This document shows, in pieces, positions 30,460 through 41,519 of a stretch of DNA of 64,000 nucleotides (within the stretch, counting starts at the first letter, position 1; the number at the start of each line of letters is the position of its first letter). This stretch comes from Serratia oryzae (GTDB lineage: Bacteria; Pseudomonadota; Gammaproteobacteria; Enterobacterales; Enterobacteriaceae). Below the pieces are notes generated by a model. That model ran no database searches. It was not told the origin of the DNA and saw only the letters and a list, made by a program, of their open reading frames with translations. A program made the translations under genes and the position numbers. The DNA is taken from contig NZ_MOXD01000008.1 of NCBI RefSeq assembly GCF_001976145.1, positions 124,001 to 188,000 of the forward strand, in the 5' to 3' direction.

Positions 30460-31839
30460 TCAGTAATCCTCTTTCGGCTCGGCCTTTTTTGCCAACGCCG
30501 CCAACAGTTTGTCATGAATACCGCCAAACCCACCGTTGCTCATCACCAGAATATGATCACCCGGCTGTGCCGTTTTAACAATCATCTCCATCAGCGTATC
30601 GAGATCGGCGCTCCAATGCGCTGGTTGCACACAGGCATCGGCCACTTCGGCTACCTGCCAGGGGATATGATGTGGTTGGAACAGGAACACTTCATCAGCG
30701 CGGCCCAGCGAAGGAGCCAGTTCGTTTTTGCTGATCCCCATCTTCATGGTATTGGAACGGGGCTCCAATACGGCCAGAATTCGCGCCCTGCCCCCCACTT
30801 TGCCGCGCAGTGCGGCCAGCGTGGCAAGAATGGCGGTCGGGTGATGAGCAAAGTCATCATAAACAGTCACACCGTTGGCTTCGCCACGCAGTTCCAGGCG
30901 GCGGCGAGCATTAATGAAATCACCCAACGCGCGGCAGGCATCGGCGGGTTGCACGCCAACGTGGCGGGTGGCCGCGATCGCCATCAGGCCGTTATGCATA
31001 TTGTGTTCACCCACCAGCGCCCAGTTCACCTCGCCGACCTTATCACCATCGAGGAAAACCTCATAATGGCTGGCATCCGGGGTCAGCTTGTGCGCACGCC
31101 AGGCTCCCTCATCACCCACCAGTTCCTGCTCGCTCCAGCATCCCATCGCCATCACCTGTTTCAGATACGCGTCATTGTCCGGCAGAATGATTTTGCCCTT
31201 CCCCGGCACCAGGCGCACCAGATGGTGGAACTGCTTCTGGATCGCTTTCAGATCGTCAAAAATATCAGCATGATCGAATTCCAGATTGTTCATGACCAGC
31301 GTACGCGGGCTGTAATGCACAAACTTGGAGCGTTTATCGAAGAAGGCACAGTCATACTCATCAGCCTCAATCACGAAGAAGGGGCTGCCACCGAGACGAG
31401 CAGAAACATCAAAGTTACCCGGCACGCCGCCGATCACGAAGCCCGGTTGGTAGCCACAGGCCTCCAGGATCCAGGTCGCCATCCCGGCAGTGGTGGTTTT
31501 ACCGTGCGTCCCGGCCACTGCCAGCACCCAACGATCGCGCAACACGTGATCGTGCAGCCACTGCGGGCCAGAAACGTAAGGAATGCCGAGTTCTAACACT
31601 GCTTCCACACAAGGATTACCACGGGTCATCGCATTGCCGATAATCACCAGATCCGGTGCGGGATCCAGCTGTGCAGGATCGTAACCCTGGATCAGATCGA
31701 TCCCCTGATTTTCCAACAGCGTGCTCATCGGAGGATAGACGTTGGCATCTGAGCCGGTAACCTCATGCCCAAGCGAACGCGCCAGCATCGCCAACCCGCC
31801 CATAAAGGTGCCGCAGATCCCAAGAATATGTATGCGCAT
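30460..31839 (-). CDS. mpl: UDP-MurNAc:L-Ala-gamma-D-Glu-meso-DAP ligase
   Basis: Peptidoglycan recycling ligase that re-attaches the imported murein tripeptide to UDP-MurNAc. From the ATG at 31839 (MRIHILGICGTFMGGLAML) there are 459 residues; four codons upstream are also open but not conserved. Mur-ligase domains: Rossmann-like N-terminus, ATP loop GTHGKTTTAGM near 110, EADEYDCAFFDKRSKF, and the C-terminal domain with DDFAHHPTAI. Divergent from fbp, as in E. coli. Confidence 0.97.
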   Translation of the reverse strand: MRIHILGICGTFMGGLAMLARSLGHEVTGSDANVYPPMSTLLENQGIDLIQGYDPAQLDPAPDLVIIGNAMTRGNPCVEAVLELGIPYVSGPQWLHDHVLRDRWVLAVAGTHGKTTTAGMATWILEACGYQPGFVIGGVPGNFDVSARLGGSPFFVIEADEYDCAFFDKRSKFVHYSPRTLVMNNLEFDHADIFDDLKAIQKQFHHLVRLVPGKGKIILPDNDAYLKQVMAMGCWSEQELVGDEGAWRAHKLTPDASHYEVFLDGDKVGEVNWALVGEHNMHNGLMAIAATRHVGVQPADACRALGDFINARRRLELRGEANGVTVYDDFAHHPTAILATLAALRGKVGGRARILAVLEPRSNTMKMGISKNELAPSLGRADEVFLFQPHHIPWQVAEVADACVQPAHWSADLDTLMEMIVKTAQPGDHILVMSNGGFGGIHDKLLAALAKKAEPKEDY

Positions 31840-31961
31840 TAGGTTTCTCATTTAAGTGCATCGATTTAGTGCTTATTCTAACGCTCAGAATCGCCGAGAA
31901 GAAATGGATTTGCCTATGAATGGCGCAATGCTTTGGGCTACACTGGCTAGCGAAAACGTTG

Positions 31962-31981
31962 GCGGTTTGTTAACAAACCGC
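31962..31981. repeat. 20-bp perfect palindrome in the fbp leader
   Basis: GCGGTTTGTTAACAAACCGC centred between 31971 and 31972, 29 bp before the fbp start. It could be a regulator-binding site or an mRNA hairpin; no T run follows, so not a terminator. Confidence 0.7.
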
Positions 31982-32010
31982 TATCCATCCGTAGATTCAG
32001 GGATTGTGTC

Positions 32011-33015
32011 ATGAAAACGTTAGGCGAATTTATCGTCGAGAAACAGCACGACTTCTCTCACGCCACCGGCGAGCTGACTGCGCTACTTTCTGCAATTAAA
32101 CTGGGTGCCAAAATCATCCACCGCGATATCAACAAGGCCGGTCTGGTTGATATTCTGGGCACCAGCGGCATTTCCAACGTACAGGGCGAAGTTCAGATGA
32201 AACTGGACCTGTTCGCCAACGAAAAGCTGAAAGCAGCATTGAAAGCACGCGGTGAAGTTGCCGGTATCGCTTCAGAAGAAGAAGACGATATTGTCATATT
32301 TGACGGCGAACGTGCTGAAAATGGCAAGTATGTGGTGCTAATGGATCCGTTGGACGGTTCGTCCAATATTGATGTCAACGTCTCTGTCGGTACCATTTTC
32401 TCGATCTATCGTCGTATCACACCGGTTGGCGTGCCTGTCACCAAAGAAGATTTCCTGCAGCCTGGCAACGCTCAGGTTGCTGCCGGTTACGTGGTGTACG
32501 GTTCCTCCACCATGCTGGTGTATACCACCGGTTATGGCGTACATGCCTTCACTTACGATCCGTCCCTGGGTGTGTTCTGCCTCTCTCACGAGAAAGTGCG
32601 TTTCCCGGAAAAAGCCTGCATGTATTCCATCAACGAAGGTAACTACATCAAGTTCCCGCTCGGGGTGAAGAAATACATCAAATACTGCCAAGAGCAGGAT
32701 GAAGCGACGCTGCGCCCTTATACCTCACGTTACATCGGTTCACTGGTTGCCGACTTCCACCGCAATCTGCTGAAAGGCGGCATCTACATTTATCCCAGCA
32801 CCGCCAGCCACCCCAATGGCAAGCTGCGCCTGCTGTATGAGTGCAACCCGATGGCGTTCCTGGCCGAACAGGCCGGTGGCAAAGCCAGCGATGGCAAAAG
32901 ACGCATTCTGGATATCATGCCGGAACAACTGCACCAGCGTGCGCCGTTCTTCGTCGGAACCAAATCCATGGTAGAAGATGCAGAACGCTTTATTGCCGAT
33001 TTCCCAGACGAATAA
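32011..33015 (+). CDS. fbp: Fructose-1,6-bisphosphatase class I
   Basis: Gluconeogenic phosphatase. 334 residues (E. coli 332). The metal/phosphate motif [10 protein letters not shown] starts at D112, acidic residues EEEDD are near 89-93, and the conserved [10 protein letters not shown] precedes the sugar site. C-terminal half with [22 protein letters not shown]. Possible Cra control is known from E. coli but no clear Cra site was found. Confidence 0.98.
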   Translation: MKTLGEFIVEKQHDFSHATGELTALLSAIKLGAKIIHRDINKAGLVDILGTSGISNVQGEVQMKLDLFANEKLKAALKARGEVAGIASEEEDDIVIFDGERAENGKYVVLMDPLDGSSNIDVNVSVGTIFSIYRRITPVGVPVTKEDFLQPGNAQVAAGYVVYGSSTMLVYTTGYGVHAFTYDPSLGVFCLSHEKVRFPEKACMYSINEGNYIKFPLGVKKYIKYCQEQDEATLRPYTSRYIGSLVADFHRNLLKGGIYIYPSTASHPNGKLRLLYECNPMAFLAEQAGGKASDGKRRILDIMPEQLHQRAPFFVGTKSMVEDAERFIADFPDE

Positions 33016-33030
33016 GCCCGTTCCGTTTCT

Positions 33031-33057
33031 CCTGGCAGCGAGAACCTCGCTGCCAGG
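33031..33057 (+). terminator. fbp terminator
   Basis: A perfect 12-bp stem CCTGGCAGCGAG/CTCGCTGCCAGG with a 3-nt loop, 15 bp after fbp, followed by a weak ATTAAT tail. May serve both fbp and the convergent gene. Confidence 0.65.
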
Positions 33058-33086
33058 ATTAATCGCCTTACCCGCTAAAAACGCTG

Positions 33087-33674
33087 TCAGCCTGCCGGGG
33101 CGCTGAAGACACGCTGCTGTATCCGGTTAACATCCACATCGCGCACGTAGCGCGCAATACCGCCATAATAGCTTTCGTGATAGCCGTATTCCGGCTTGCG
33201 CAATTCGGCAAGCACGTCCGTTTTAGCGGCATGTTCAAATACCAACTGATACATCGCCACTATCAGCCCGGTACGATCGCTACCGTGCCAGCAGTGAACC
33301 AGCATCGGCTTCTGGGCAAAGCGAATTTCCCGCAGCGCACTGACCACGACGTCATCATTGATGACCGCAGCGTTCATCGGCACCCGACGCAGTATCAGCG
33401 TTGTCCCCTTTGCCTCACTGTCATCATCATTCCACTGGCGCAGGCTGAGAACCGTCTTGATGCCGCTCTGCTCCAACGCCCGCATTTGCGCTGAATCAGG
33501 CTGGGCTGAACGGTATAAATCCGCAGAAACCTGATGGTAGTTCTGAGGCAGCCCCAAAACCGTGGCATGAACGGCCAGGCTACACATCAACAAGGCTGAC
33601 ACTGCCAGTAATTGCACTTGATAATATAAGGCCGAACTTCTTTTCTTCCCGCTGCGCTGCAACCTATCAATCAT
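33087..33674 (-). CDS. Dual-specificity/tyrosine phosphatase-like protein, exported or membrane-anchored
   Basis: A 195-residue protein. A hydrophobic segment (about 20-38, ending VHAT) looks like a signal peptide or N-terminal anchor after a basic stretch. The phosphatase loop HCWHGSDRTG fits HCxxGxxR(T/S), with the nucleophile Cys at about 128 and Arg at about 134. An upstream part with the YRSAQPDSAQM and GIKTVLSLR patterns is typical of bacterial DSP-like proteins. The ATG at 33674 follows AGGAA at 8 nt. Convergent with fbp, with a 72-bp gap. I do not recognise an E. coli orthologue here; substrate unknown. Confidence 0.8.
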   Translation of the reverse strand: MIDRLQRSGKKRSSALYYQVQLLAVSALLMCSLAVHATVLGLPQNYHQVSADLYRSAQPDSAQMRALEQSGIKTVLSLRQWNDDDSEAKGTTLILRRVPMNAAVINDDVVVSALREIRFAQKPMLVHCWHGSDRTGLIVAMYQLVFEHAAKTDVLAELRKPEYGYHESYYGGIARYVRDVDVNRIQQRVFSAPAG

Positions 33675-33869
33675 GACCAAACTTCCTTATCAGTTCTGAG
33701 GAGGCTTAATATACCTATACCCGGCGTATTTAATAGAGGGCGGCGGTATGGCAAGCCGTCGGTTAATGCCATCTTCCCCCCTCGTCTACGGGCCGAATAA
33801 GGCCTTGGCAGCTTAACCCGTGCAGCTGGTTGTGCCTGAAAAATCGCAGTACTTTAAGAGCGTTTTGGC

Positions 33870-33875
33870 TATAAT
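33870..33875 (+). promoter_or_regulatory. Candidate ppa -10 element
   Basis: A consensus TATAAT 41 bp before the ppa start, placing transcription initiation near 33882. No convincing -35 hexamer at 16-18 bp. Confidence 0.5.
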
Positions 33876-33916
33876 TAGCCACCACTCCCTTTCTGGTTTG
33901 ATTAAAGGAAACCGAC

Positions 33917-34444
33917 ATGAGCTTGAATCTGGTCCCTGCTGGCAAAGACCTGCCGGAAGACATCTACGTAGTTATCGAAATCCCGGCTAACGCCGATCCG
34001 ATCAAATATGAAATCGACAAAGACACCGGCGCACTATTCGTTGACCGTTTCATGTCGACGGCGATGTTCTACCCATGCAACTACGGCTACATCAACAATA
34101 CGCTGTCTCTGGACGGTGACCCGGTTGACGTTCTGGTGCCTACACCCTACCCGCTGCAGCCTGGTTCAGTGATCCGTTGCCGCCCGGTTGGCGTGCTGAA
34201 AATGACTGACGAAGCCGGTGAAGATGCCAAACTGGTTGCCGTACCGCACAGCAAGCTGACTAAAGAATACGATCACGTGAAAGACGTGAACGATCTGCCA
34301 GAACTGCTGAAAGCACAGATCACTCACTTCTTCGAGCACTACAAAGATCTGGAAAAAGGCAAATGGGTGAAAGTGGACGGTTGGGCTGATGCCGCCGCCG
34401 CTAAAGCTGAAATCGTTGCCTCTTTCGAACGCGCCAAGAAATAA
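33917..34444 (+). CDS. ppa: Inorganic pyrophosphatase
   Basis: Essential soluble family I pyrophosphatase that pulls biosynthetic reactions forward. 175 residues (E. coli 176). The metal-binding aspartates stand in [10 protein letters not shown] (D66, D68, D71), with a further acidic site in [19 protein letters not shown] lies before the start. Confidence 0.98.
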   Translation: MSLNLVPAGKDLPEDIYVVIEIPANADPIKYEIDKDTGALFVDRFMSTAMFYPCNYGYINNTLSLDGDPVDVLVPTPYPLQPGSVIRCRPVGVLKMTDEAGEDAKLVAVPHSKLTKEYDHVKDVNDLPELLKAQITHFFEHYKDLEKGKWVKVDGWADAAAAKAEIVASFERAKK

Positions 34445-34465
34445 TTCTTGCCCGTTGAGATGAAG

Positions 34466-34493
34466 AACGCCGCTCATTGAGCGGCGTTTTTTT
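34466..34493. terminator. ppa terminator overlapping the ytfP stop codon
   Basis: ACGCCGCTC/GAGCGGCGT stem with a 3-nt loop and seven T. The T run contains the TAA stop of the convergent ytfP (34492-34494), so the two genes share this hairpin. Confidence 0.85.
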
Positions 34494-34842
34494 ATTGCTT
34501 TTCGTCCAAACGCTTCAGCCAGTCACCACTCTCGATCCGTGGAAAACCCTCTACGCTGTGCTTATACAGGTAGATCCACGCACTCCCATAAGGTGTCTGA
34601 ATCAGTTCGCGCTTATAGTCCCTGGTATTACTTTTCAATTCGTCCAGCTCTGCCAGAATCGATGAGTTAATACGATACACTTCGCAATGTATTGTACCCT
34701 CTCCAGGGATTGCAGCAGGGTAATGGCCCAGATTATAAATCTGATAACCATCGAGCTCATGTTCGCCCAACCATTGGGCGTTAGTCATCCAATGGCTGTT
34801 CCCCTGCTTGCGTCGTAAACTGCCGTAAACAATGATTCGCAT
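34492..34842 (-). CDS. ytfP: Gamma-glutamylcyclotransferase-fold protein YtfP
   Basis: A 116-residue GGCT-family protein (E. coli 113). The fold signature YGSLRRKQGNSHWM lies at 5-18 and YRINSSILAELDELK around 57-71. The biochemical role is not established in bacteria; the fold suggests gamma-glutamyl amine cyclotransferase activity. It starts 3 bp after tamB, so the tamA-tamB-ytfP genes form one unit. Confidence 0.95.
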   Translation of the reverse strand: MRIIVYGSLRRKQGNSHWMTNAQWLGEHELDGYQIYNLGHYPAAIPGEGTIHCEVYRINSSILAELDELKSNTRDYKRELIQTPYGSAWIYLYKHSVEGFPRIESGDWLKRLDEKQ

Positions 34843-34845
34843 AGC

Positions 34846-37800
34846 TTAAAACTCAAACTGATAGAGCACATCCAGTGCTTGGTCAATACCAGACACTGCT
34901 TCCAGATACAACCTAGGCATCAGGCGGTATCGCAACGTCAGCGTGGCCAATGAGTCGAATATCCCCACCCCATATTTTACTTGTAAGCCGGGGAGGACAT
35001 AGCCGCTCACCACTACCTGGGAGCTGTCGCCAACTCCTTCCGTATCTAGGGCCAAATTACTTACGCCAAACGCCTCGCCGATTTTACCCACAAGTTGACC
35101 ACTTTGTGCAACCCCCATGCCAATTAACATTGAGGTCATGGCGTTGCCATCAGCCCCGGTACTGCCCAAACCTTGGCCCCGCAGCAGGTAAGAAAGCGCT
35201 TCCTGCTGAGATAGCGTCGGATCCGAGAACACCTCAAGCCTTGGCGCATCGGCCATGCCGGTCACCCTCACCCCGGCGGTCACACCGTCCTGGGTGGCGT
35301 CTGGGTTACGCACCGCTTCGATATTCAGCAGAGGCTGATCGGGCGGGCCAGAGAATAGCAGTTGGCCTTTGCGTACGATCAGATCCTGCCCGTAAGCGTG
35401 GAAACGCCCCGATGGAATATCAATCTGCCCGTTCAGCCCCAGGCCATTGCGATCCTGTACCACCCGCAGGTTACCACGCAGCATGGCTTTCAGGCCGAAG
35501 GCATCCAGCCGCACGTCGTTGCCGATACGCACCATCAGGTTACTGTTGATCGGGATCGCTGCCGTGGCCGGTTGAATCGGCTTCAGTTGATTGTCGAGCA
35601 TCACTTCGTCACGGGAAACACCCACGGCACTCTCCGGCAGCTCCTGCACCGTGATGCGCGCCCATGGGATATCGACCGAACCGTTGAGTGAGAACAACTG
35701 TGGCGTGGCCTCAAAGACCAGATCCGGCGAAACATCAATGCGCACCATCGGCGGTATCGTTACCCGCAGTTGATTGCCTTTGGCAGCAATGCGCGCACGC
35801 CAGGCATTGATATCGTGCCAGTCGGCATCGCCCGCCAGATTCAGTTGCCCATGCGTAGTGCTGAGCAACCCTTCCAGCGTCGATGTCATACCGTTGAAGT
35901 TCACCGCCAGGCGGCCTTCGGTCATGTCAAACGGCATCCAGTGGCCGGTGATTATCGCTTTATCCAACGCCAAACGGCCAAATACCAGCGGCCTTTGCGC
36001 GCTGCCGCCCAACTGCAGATTGGCATTCAGCATTCCCGAGGCTTTTTCGCCCTGCGTCAACATCGGCTTCAGCAGATCCATCGAAATATTGGTGATATTC
36101 ACATTGCCGCTGATATTACGGCGCACCTGCGGATCGGCAATCTGAATATTGCCGTTGAACTGCCCATTGTTGACCAGCTTGATCAGCCAGTCAGCCTGTA
36201 CGCGACCATTGTTCATGCCGGCGTTGAGATTGAGCGTCTCAAAAGCGATCGGCAGCGCGCTGCCCTGCATCTGCTGCACCACTTTCACGCCGTTGCCCAC
36301 CAGCGAAACTCGCGCCTGTGGCAGCGCTCCGCCCGGTTGCCAACTGACGTCCGCCCGGCCGCTGAAGACGCCACTCAGCGCAGTATCCGGCCCGATAAAT
36401 GGCTTAATCATTGCCAGATCAAAACGGTTAAGCACCACGCTGGCCTGGCCGCTGGCCCCGGCTTCAATGGTTCTCGGCACACACAGCTCGGCATTCGGGT
36501 TCTGCCAGCAGTGTGGCCCAACGCTGATTCTCTGCTGCGCATTCAGGTAATCCAGCGCGATAGAGCGAGTCAGACGCCATTCACCGACTGGCGTATCAAA
36601 GCGGGTATTGTTGAGATCGCCGCGCCAACGCTGCTGCTGGCGATCAAAGCTGCCCGTCAACTGAAGTTGCCCGGAAACCGGATTACCCTCAACATTCAGT
36701 TGCAGCCGATGCTGGCGTTCGCTGCCACGCGCATCCAGCGTCAGTAAGTTGAGCTGCAGTGCATCCTGCTTCAGTTGTTCAACCCGCACGGTCAACTGCC
36801 CTTGGATCTGATCGGCAGAGCGCACATCCCCGTCCACTTTCACCCGATTGATATGCAGCGCTTGCCATTGCAACCCCAGCGCCGTCAGATCGGCCAGCAA
36901 CTGCGGTGCCTGCAGGTTGCCACGCAGCCTAAGCTGGCCCCTGACCGTTCCCCCCAGCCCCGGCAGAGCGCCATCCAGGTGTGGCGCATCAATGTTGGTA
37001 TCCAGATTCCAGTCTTTCTCATCAAGCTGGCCTTTGGCGCTAAGCGTATTGCGCCCCAACGCCAGTTCGATACCGGGTATGCGCCACTGCCCGGCGGCAT
37101 TACCGCTGAGCGTGCCACGAGCCGAGACTTTGTTTTGCCTCACATTGCCATCGAGCTGCAATACCGGCACCTGCAGTTGCCAACTGCCGCCGTGCAAGCT
37201 GCCACGGGTGGTGATTTTGCCATCCAGCCGTGCTGGCCACTCCGGCCATTGCTTAGCGGTATTAATGCCGCTGAGCGTCAGCTGCGACGTCCAGCTTATC
37301 GCCTTGCTCCAGTCCACCAGCGCGGTGAGATCGGTATTCCCCTGCAGCGCCGCCACGCGCAGGCGTTCGAGCCTGAACTGTGCCAGATTACCTTTACCGT
37401 CCAGCATCAACGCCGCCGGTGGCAGATCCTGCCCCTGGAGATTCGCCCGGGTCGATAGCGCGTAATCGGCGGCTGTGCCGTTGAGGCGCAGGCGTAAATC
37501 GTTCACCTGATACTGTGCTTCACCGGCCAGTGGCCACTTCAACTGCTTGCTTTGCAGCGTCAGAGCCAGCGGCAAGCCGGCTGTTGCCAACCGGGTTTGC
37601 GCATCAAGCTGCGCACTCACTGGGCCAGAGAGATTCAACGTCGCTTTCAGCTCTTCACGCAGCGCGCCGTCGATGTTCAGCTTCACCTTTTCGCCTTTCA
37701 GCGCATCGATGTTCAACGCACTGTTGACCGCAATAGCCACTGGCCAGCTGCCGGTCAGCGTTGCCTGGCCTTTGGCTGAAAGGGAACCCTGCGGCGATTT

Positions 37801-38619
37801 CACGTCGAAACTGTCGAGCTGAATGTGCTGATCCAGAGTGCTGAGTTGCAGCAACAGGCTGGTGATCAGCACGTCGTTATCGCCGGTCAAACGCCACTGT
37901 TCACCGCTGATTTTTTCAACGGTGATATCAAGCGGCAGGTGGATTTCCGGTAATTCGGGTAGCAACGGTTTGCTGAACAAGGCTTGCAGGGTTTCCGCCA
38001 AGGGTTTTTCAGCAGACGCGGGCTCTGCCACCTTTTTCACCGGCGCATCAGCAACGGGTTGGGCCGGGGTTTTCGGCAAAGCAATCAGCAAAGAACGGAT
38101 TGAGGTGGGCAGCAAAGTCAATGCACGCTGCTGCCACTGGGCACCAGAGCGGAACTCTCCGAGCGAAATAGCAGTATCATCCACGCTGACCTTGACGTTA
38201 TTCAACGCCAACAGGCGCAGCGTAATCGGGTACGGCGTGCTGAGGTTGGTGAGTGGCTCGCTGGTTTCCGGCACCGGAGCGGCAGGAGCCATGTCAGCGG
38301 TTTTCACCACCACATCCACATCTTGCGCGCTTAACGCATTGATACACAATGAACTGTGTTTGAGGCAGGAGAGATCAAGCGACAAATGGAACTGCCCGGC
38401 ATTAACCGCGACGCCTGGCATCTGGTACTTCACGCCTTTCAGCGTCAAATCACGCCAGCCACCGCTGACGGCGGCAATTTCCAACCCCGGAACCCAGCGT
38501 ACCGCCCCGTTGATCACCATATGCAGGCCGGTCGTCGTCCCCAACAGGAATGCCACTGTCCCCACCAGCAGGAACAACAGGATCAGGAACCCCAGACAAA
38601 TCTTTTTTACCAGGCTCAT
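34846..38619 (-). CDS. tamB: Translocation and assembly module protein TamB
   Basis: A very long (1257 residues, E. coli 1259) periplasm-spanning beta-taco protein with an N-terminal inner-membrane helix (about 7-27) and a C-terminal DUF490 domain ending YQFEF. With TamA it helps insert some outer-membrane proteins, and as a bridge-like protein it is implicated in phospholipid transport. The repetitive amphipathic strand pattern runs through the whole length; no frameshift seen. Overlaps tamA by 4 nt. Confidence 0.97.
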   Translation of the reverse strand: MSLVKKICLGFLILLFLLVGTVAFLLGTTTGLHMVINGAVRWVPGLEIAAVSGGWRDLTLKGVKYQMPGVAVNAGQFHLSLDLSCLKHSSLCINALSAQDVDVVVKTADMAPAAPVPETSEPLTNLSTPYPITLRLLALNNVKVSVDDTAISLGEFRSGAQWQQRALTLLPTSIRSLLIALPKTPAQPVADAPVKKVAEPASAEKPLAETLQALFSKPLLPELPEIHLPLDITVEKISGEQWRLTGDNDVLITSLLLQLSTLDQHIQLDSFDVKSPQGSLSAKGQATLTGSWPVAIAVNSALNIDALKGEKVKLNIDGALREELKATLNLSGPVSAQLDAQTRLATAGLPLALTLQSKQLKWPLAGEAQYQVNDLRLRLNGTAADYALSTRANLQGQDLPPAALMLDGKGNLAQFRLERLRVAALQGNTDLTALVDWSKAISWTSQLTLSGINTAKQWPEWPARLDGKITTRGSLHGGSWQLQVPVLQLDGNVRQNKVSARGTLSGNAAGQWRIPGIELALGRNTLSAKGQLDEKDWNLDTNIDAPHLDGALPGLGGTVRGQLRLRGNLQAPQLLADLTALGLQWQALHINRVKVDGDVRSADQIQGQLTVRVEQLKQDALQLNLLTLDARGSERQHRLQLNVEGNPVSGQLQLTGSFDRQQQRWRGDLNNTRFDTPVGEWRLTRSIALDYLNAQQRISVGPHCWQNPNAELCVPRTIEAGASGQASVVLNRFDLAMIKPFIGPDTALSGVFSGRADVSWQPGGALPQARVSLVGNGVKVVQQMQGSALPIAFETLNLNAGMNNGRVQADWLIKLVNNGQFNGNIQIADPQVRRNISGNVNITNISMDLLKPMLTQGEKASGMLNANLQLGGSAQRPLVFGRLALDKAIITGHWMPFDMTEGRLAVNFNGMTSTLEGLLSTTHGQLNLAGDADWHDINAWRARIAAKGNQLRVTIPPMVRIDVSPDLVFEATPQLFSLNGSVDIPWARITVQELPESAVGVSRDEVMLDNQLKPIQPATAAIPINSNLMVRIGNDVRLDAFGLKAMLRGNLRVVQDRNGLGLNGQIDIPSGRFHAYGQDLIVRKGQLLFSGPPDQPLLNIEAVRNPDATQDGVTAGVRVTGMADAPRLEVFSDPTLSQQEALSYLLRGQGLGSTGADGNAMTSMLIGMGVAQSGQLVGKIGEAFGVSNLALDTEGVGDSSQVVVSGYVLPGLQVKYGVGIFDSLATLTLRYRLMPRLYLEAVSGIDQALDVLYQFEF

Positions 38620-40352
38620 AGTTCAGGCCCCAAACCGATATAGAACTGCACGCCGTGGGTTTCTTGATCCCCAATCGGTGCGGCGATATCCAGCTTCACC
38701 GGCCCCACCGGCGACTGCCAGCGCACGCCAACGCCCGCGCCGGTTTTGATATCACGCTGCCTGATATCATTCACTGCCTCCCCCGAATCGACAAACATCG
38801 CCCCCCACCAACGGCCGGTGACGTTGTACTGATACTCCAGCGAGCCCGTCAGCATTTTAGAGGCGCCGGTCAGCTTGCCACTGTCATCACGCGGGGAGAT
38901 CCCCTGGAATTTGTAACCACGGATACTGCGATCGCCGCCGGCGAAAAAACGCAGGTCAGGCGGTATTCTGTCGAAGTTGTTAGTTTCAATCCACCCCACC
39001 TGGCCGCGCACCACAAACCGGTGTTTCTCCGCCAGAGTGCGGATCCAGACGTTCTGCGCCTGCAGCAGCGCGAAATCGGCGTCGGATCCCCAGGTGGTGT
39101 CGGAAATATCAATGGAATAACGTTGGCTATCGCCCCAGACCGGCATCAGGCCGCCGCGTGAGCGCGTACGGTTAACCGTAGCCCCTGGGTAAAGCAGCAT
39201 GGTGGTATCGGTGACCAGCCCTTGGGTAAAGTGGTCCAACCGCCAGCTCATCGTTAACGCTCGCTGCCAGCCGCTGGAGAGATCCCAGTTACGGGAAACC
39301 ACCATTTTGGTACTGTCCGATTGAGTATCGTTCAGATCGGTACGTTTGAAACCGCCCTGCAGCAGGTAATACTGTTCAAGCGGGCTTCTCAACAAGGGAA
39401 TGCGATAGGTTAAATCCAGCTGTTGCTCCGGTGCCGAAATACTGGCACCGGTGGTCAGGCTCTGGCCGCGGTCATTCAACCACGGCTTGCGCCAGGTTCC
39501 TCTCACCCGCGGGCCAATGTCGGTAGAAAAACCACCACCCAGCTCCACAATATTACTGTTACGCGGCGTCACCAGCGCATCCAGCGGTAAAATCCGGCTC
39601 TCTTTGGCGTCGTGGAAATCAGGGGATACCACCACGGAGTTAAACCAGTTGGTCGCGGATAAACGGCGGTTCAGCTCGGCGAGATCGTTCGAGCTGTAAT
39701 AATCCCCCTGATGAAAGGGCACCAGATTTTGCAGGTAGTCATCACGGATTTGCGAGCCCTGAAATTTCACCTTACCGAAGTGGTAGCGCTCGCCGCTGTC
39801 GAAATCGATATCCCAAAAAGCCTTGTGCAGTTCCTGCGCGACACCAAGCTGGCTCTTGACCATATTGGCATCGAAGTAACCCTTGCGCAGTGCCAGCCCG
39901 GTCAGGGCGTTTTTAAAGCTGTCATACTGGCCGTGGTTAAGGATTTCACCCACGGTCGGGCGGCTGCTCTTAACCAGGTTGAGATAATCTTCATCGGTGC
40001 GCGCGCCGCCTTCCAGGTTGATATTCACCCCAGCAATCCGTACTGGCTCACCAGGATCGACTTTGGCATACAGCACCGGGCGCGAAAGCGTCGGGCGATC
40101 GTCCAGCGTGAACTCAATCGTCGGCTCATAGTATCCCAGCGGCCGTAAGCCCTGACGGATAGCCGCATCCACGCGTGCGCGAAAGCGCCCCTCGGCGCTG
40201 ACCTCTTCCGGTGTGATCCCCGAAAGACGCACGCGGACGTTGCTTTCCAACTCCCCACTCAGGCCTTGAACCTGCAGCCGCAAATTCGCCGCAAATACCG
40301 ATGGCACAGCGAGCAGCACACATAAAACGCAAAGGACCGGGTATCGTGGCAC
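38616..40352 (-). CDS. tamA: Outer-membrane assembly factor TamA
   Basis: An Omp85-family protein of 578 residues (E. coli 577). Signal peptide 1-21, three POTRA domains (about 22-265) and a 16-stranded barrel with the VRGY-type motif seen as [15 protein letters not shown]. The start codon is GTG at 40352, preceded by AGGAG at 5 nt. Interacts with TamB, encoded immediately downstream. Confidence 0.97.
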   Translation of the reverse strand: MPRYPVLCVLCVLLAVPSVFAANLRLQVQGLSGELESNVRVRLSGITPEEVSAEGRFRARVDAAIRQGLRPLGYYEPTIEFTLDDRPTLSRPVLYAKVDPGEPVRIAGVNINLEGGARTDEDYLNLVKSSRPTVGEILNHGQYDSFKNALTGLALRKGYFDANMVKSQLGVAQELHKAFWDIDFDSGERYHFGKVKFQGSQIRDDYLQNLVPFHQGDYYSSNDLAELNRRLSATNWFNSVVVSPDFHDAKESRILPLDALVTPRNSNIVELGGGFSTDIGPRVRGTWRKPWLNDRGQSLTTGASISAPEQQLDLTYRIPLLRSPLEQYYLLQGGFKRTDLNDTQSDSTKMVVSRNWDLSSGWQRALTMSWRLDHFTQGLVTDTTMLLYPGATVNRTRSRGGLMPVWGDSQRYSIDISDTTWGSDADFALLQAQNVWIRTLAEKHRFVVRGQVGWIETNNFDRIPPDLRFFAGGDRSIRGYKFQGISPRDDSGKLTGASKMLTGSLEYQYNVTGRWWGAMFVDSGEAVNDIRQRDIKTGAGVGVRWQSPVGPVKLDIAAPIGDQETHGVQFYIGLGPEL

Positions 40353-40576
40353 ACGTTCTCCTTAATTGATTTATTTCCTGCCAATACCTTTGCTCTGGAG
40401 CCAGGCATTTTCTTGTTAGCGAAAACAAGACGCATTCTTGGCTTTTTGCGCTCAAAATACTGCGTTAAGCTTATACATAAACACAACATAGACTTATTGT
40501 GGGCAAAGAAGTGGCCAGTTACAACTGACACACGCCACTCTTAGGTCAATTCTTACTGCAGCTACAGGAGTAAACC

Positions 40577-41218
40577 GTGGTGCAATTCTTTGATAAGTCT
40601 CAAACCGTTGATCAAGCAAACGCGTTACCTGGCCGTACCACGCCGATGCCGGTGGCAGCAACCAACGAAGTGACTGGCCATTCCATGACGGAGGTTCCCG
40701 CCGGGATGGAAGTCGCCATCTTCGGCATGGGCTGCTTCTGGGGCGTCGAGCGCCTGTACTGGCAACAGCCAGGGGTTTACAGCACCGCCGCCGGTTACAG
40801 CGGCGGATTCACACCAAACCCTACCTACCGCGAAGTGTGCAGCGGCCAGACCGGCCATGCCGAAGTGGTGCGCGTGGTGTTCGATCCGCAAATCACCAGT
40901 TATCAACACCTGCTGCAGGTCTTCTGGGAAAACCACGATCCGGCGCAGGGGATGCGTCAGGGCGGGGATATCGGCACGCAATATCGCTCCGCCATCTACT
41001 TTTTATCGCCAGAGCAGCAGGCAGCAGCGCAACACAGCCTGCAGCGTTTCCAGCAGGCGATGAATGAGGCGAAGGATAAACGCACTATCACCACCGAAAT
41101 CGCGGCCGCACGGCCATTCTATTACGCTGAGGACGATCACCAGCAGTATCTGCACAAGAATCCCGCGGGCTATTGTGGCCTGGGTGGGATCGGGGTTTGT
41201 CTTCCACCACAGGGTTAA
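40577..41218 (+). CDS. msrA: Peptide-methionine (S)-S-oxide reductase MsrA
   Basis: Repairs oxidised methionine in proteins. 213 residues from GTG 40577; the adjacent GTG at 40580 would give 212, the E. coli length, and the first is better spaced from AGGAG. Catalytic Cys in MGCFWG at about 53; resolving Cys residues in GYCGLGG and GVCLPP near the C-terminus. Divergent from tamA, as in E. coli. Confidence 0.96.
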   Translation: MVQFFDKSQTVDQANALPGRTTPMPVAATNEVTGHSMTEVPAGMEVAIFGMGCFWGVERLYWQQPGVYSTAAGYSGGFTPNPTYREVCSGQTGHAEVVRVVFDPQITSYQHLLQVFWENHDPAQGMRQGGDIGTQYRSAIYFLSPEQQAAAQHSLQRFQQAMNEAKDKRTITTEIAAARPFYYAEDDHQQYLHKNPAGYCGLGGIGVCLPPQG

Positions 41219-41320
41219 TCCGTTGACCAGCGGTAAATTTTTAACCGCTGGCGGCCTTCACGGGGCTACTGCTATACTATGCAGGCTGCGTTTGCAGCCT
41301 GATAGCTTCTTTTTAGCTTT

Positions 41321-41447
41321 TGTACCCAATGGATTTCAAGATGCAGGTAGGCGGCAACGGAGTGAATCCCGATGAGCTTACTCCAGTAAGTGATTCGGGT
41401 GAACAAAGGCAGCCAACACCCCTGCAACTTGAAAGACGACGGGTATA
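41321..41447. repeat. ERIC element 1 (127 bp)
   Basis: Ends TGTACCCAATGGATTTCAAG and CTTGAAAGACGACGGGTATA are complementary terminal repeats of the ERIC/IRU family. The centre contains GAGCTTACTCCAGTAAGTGA, as in the ERIC consensus, and GCAGCCAACACC. It fills most of the 301-bp gap between msrA and ytfL, and its right end lies 73 bp before ytfL. Confidence 0.88.
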
Positions 41448-41519
41448 TCACTACTTTTTTCACAATATATACCCCCTCCGAAAAAGCGCCGTCATCCCGT
41501 CGGCACGAATGGATAGATT

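Noticed and set aside
34846-38619. tamB considered as a repeat-toxin or adhesin because of its length and repetitive strands
   Set aside because: N-terminal anchor, DUF490 end and the tamA/ytfP context identify TamB.
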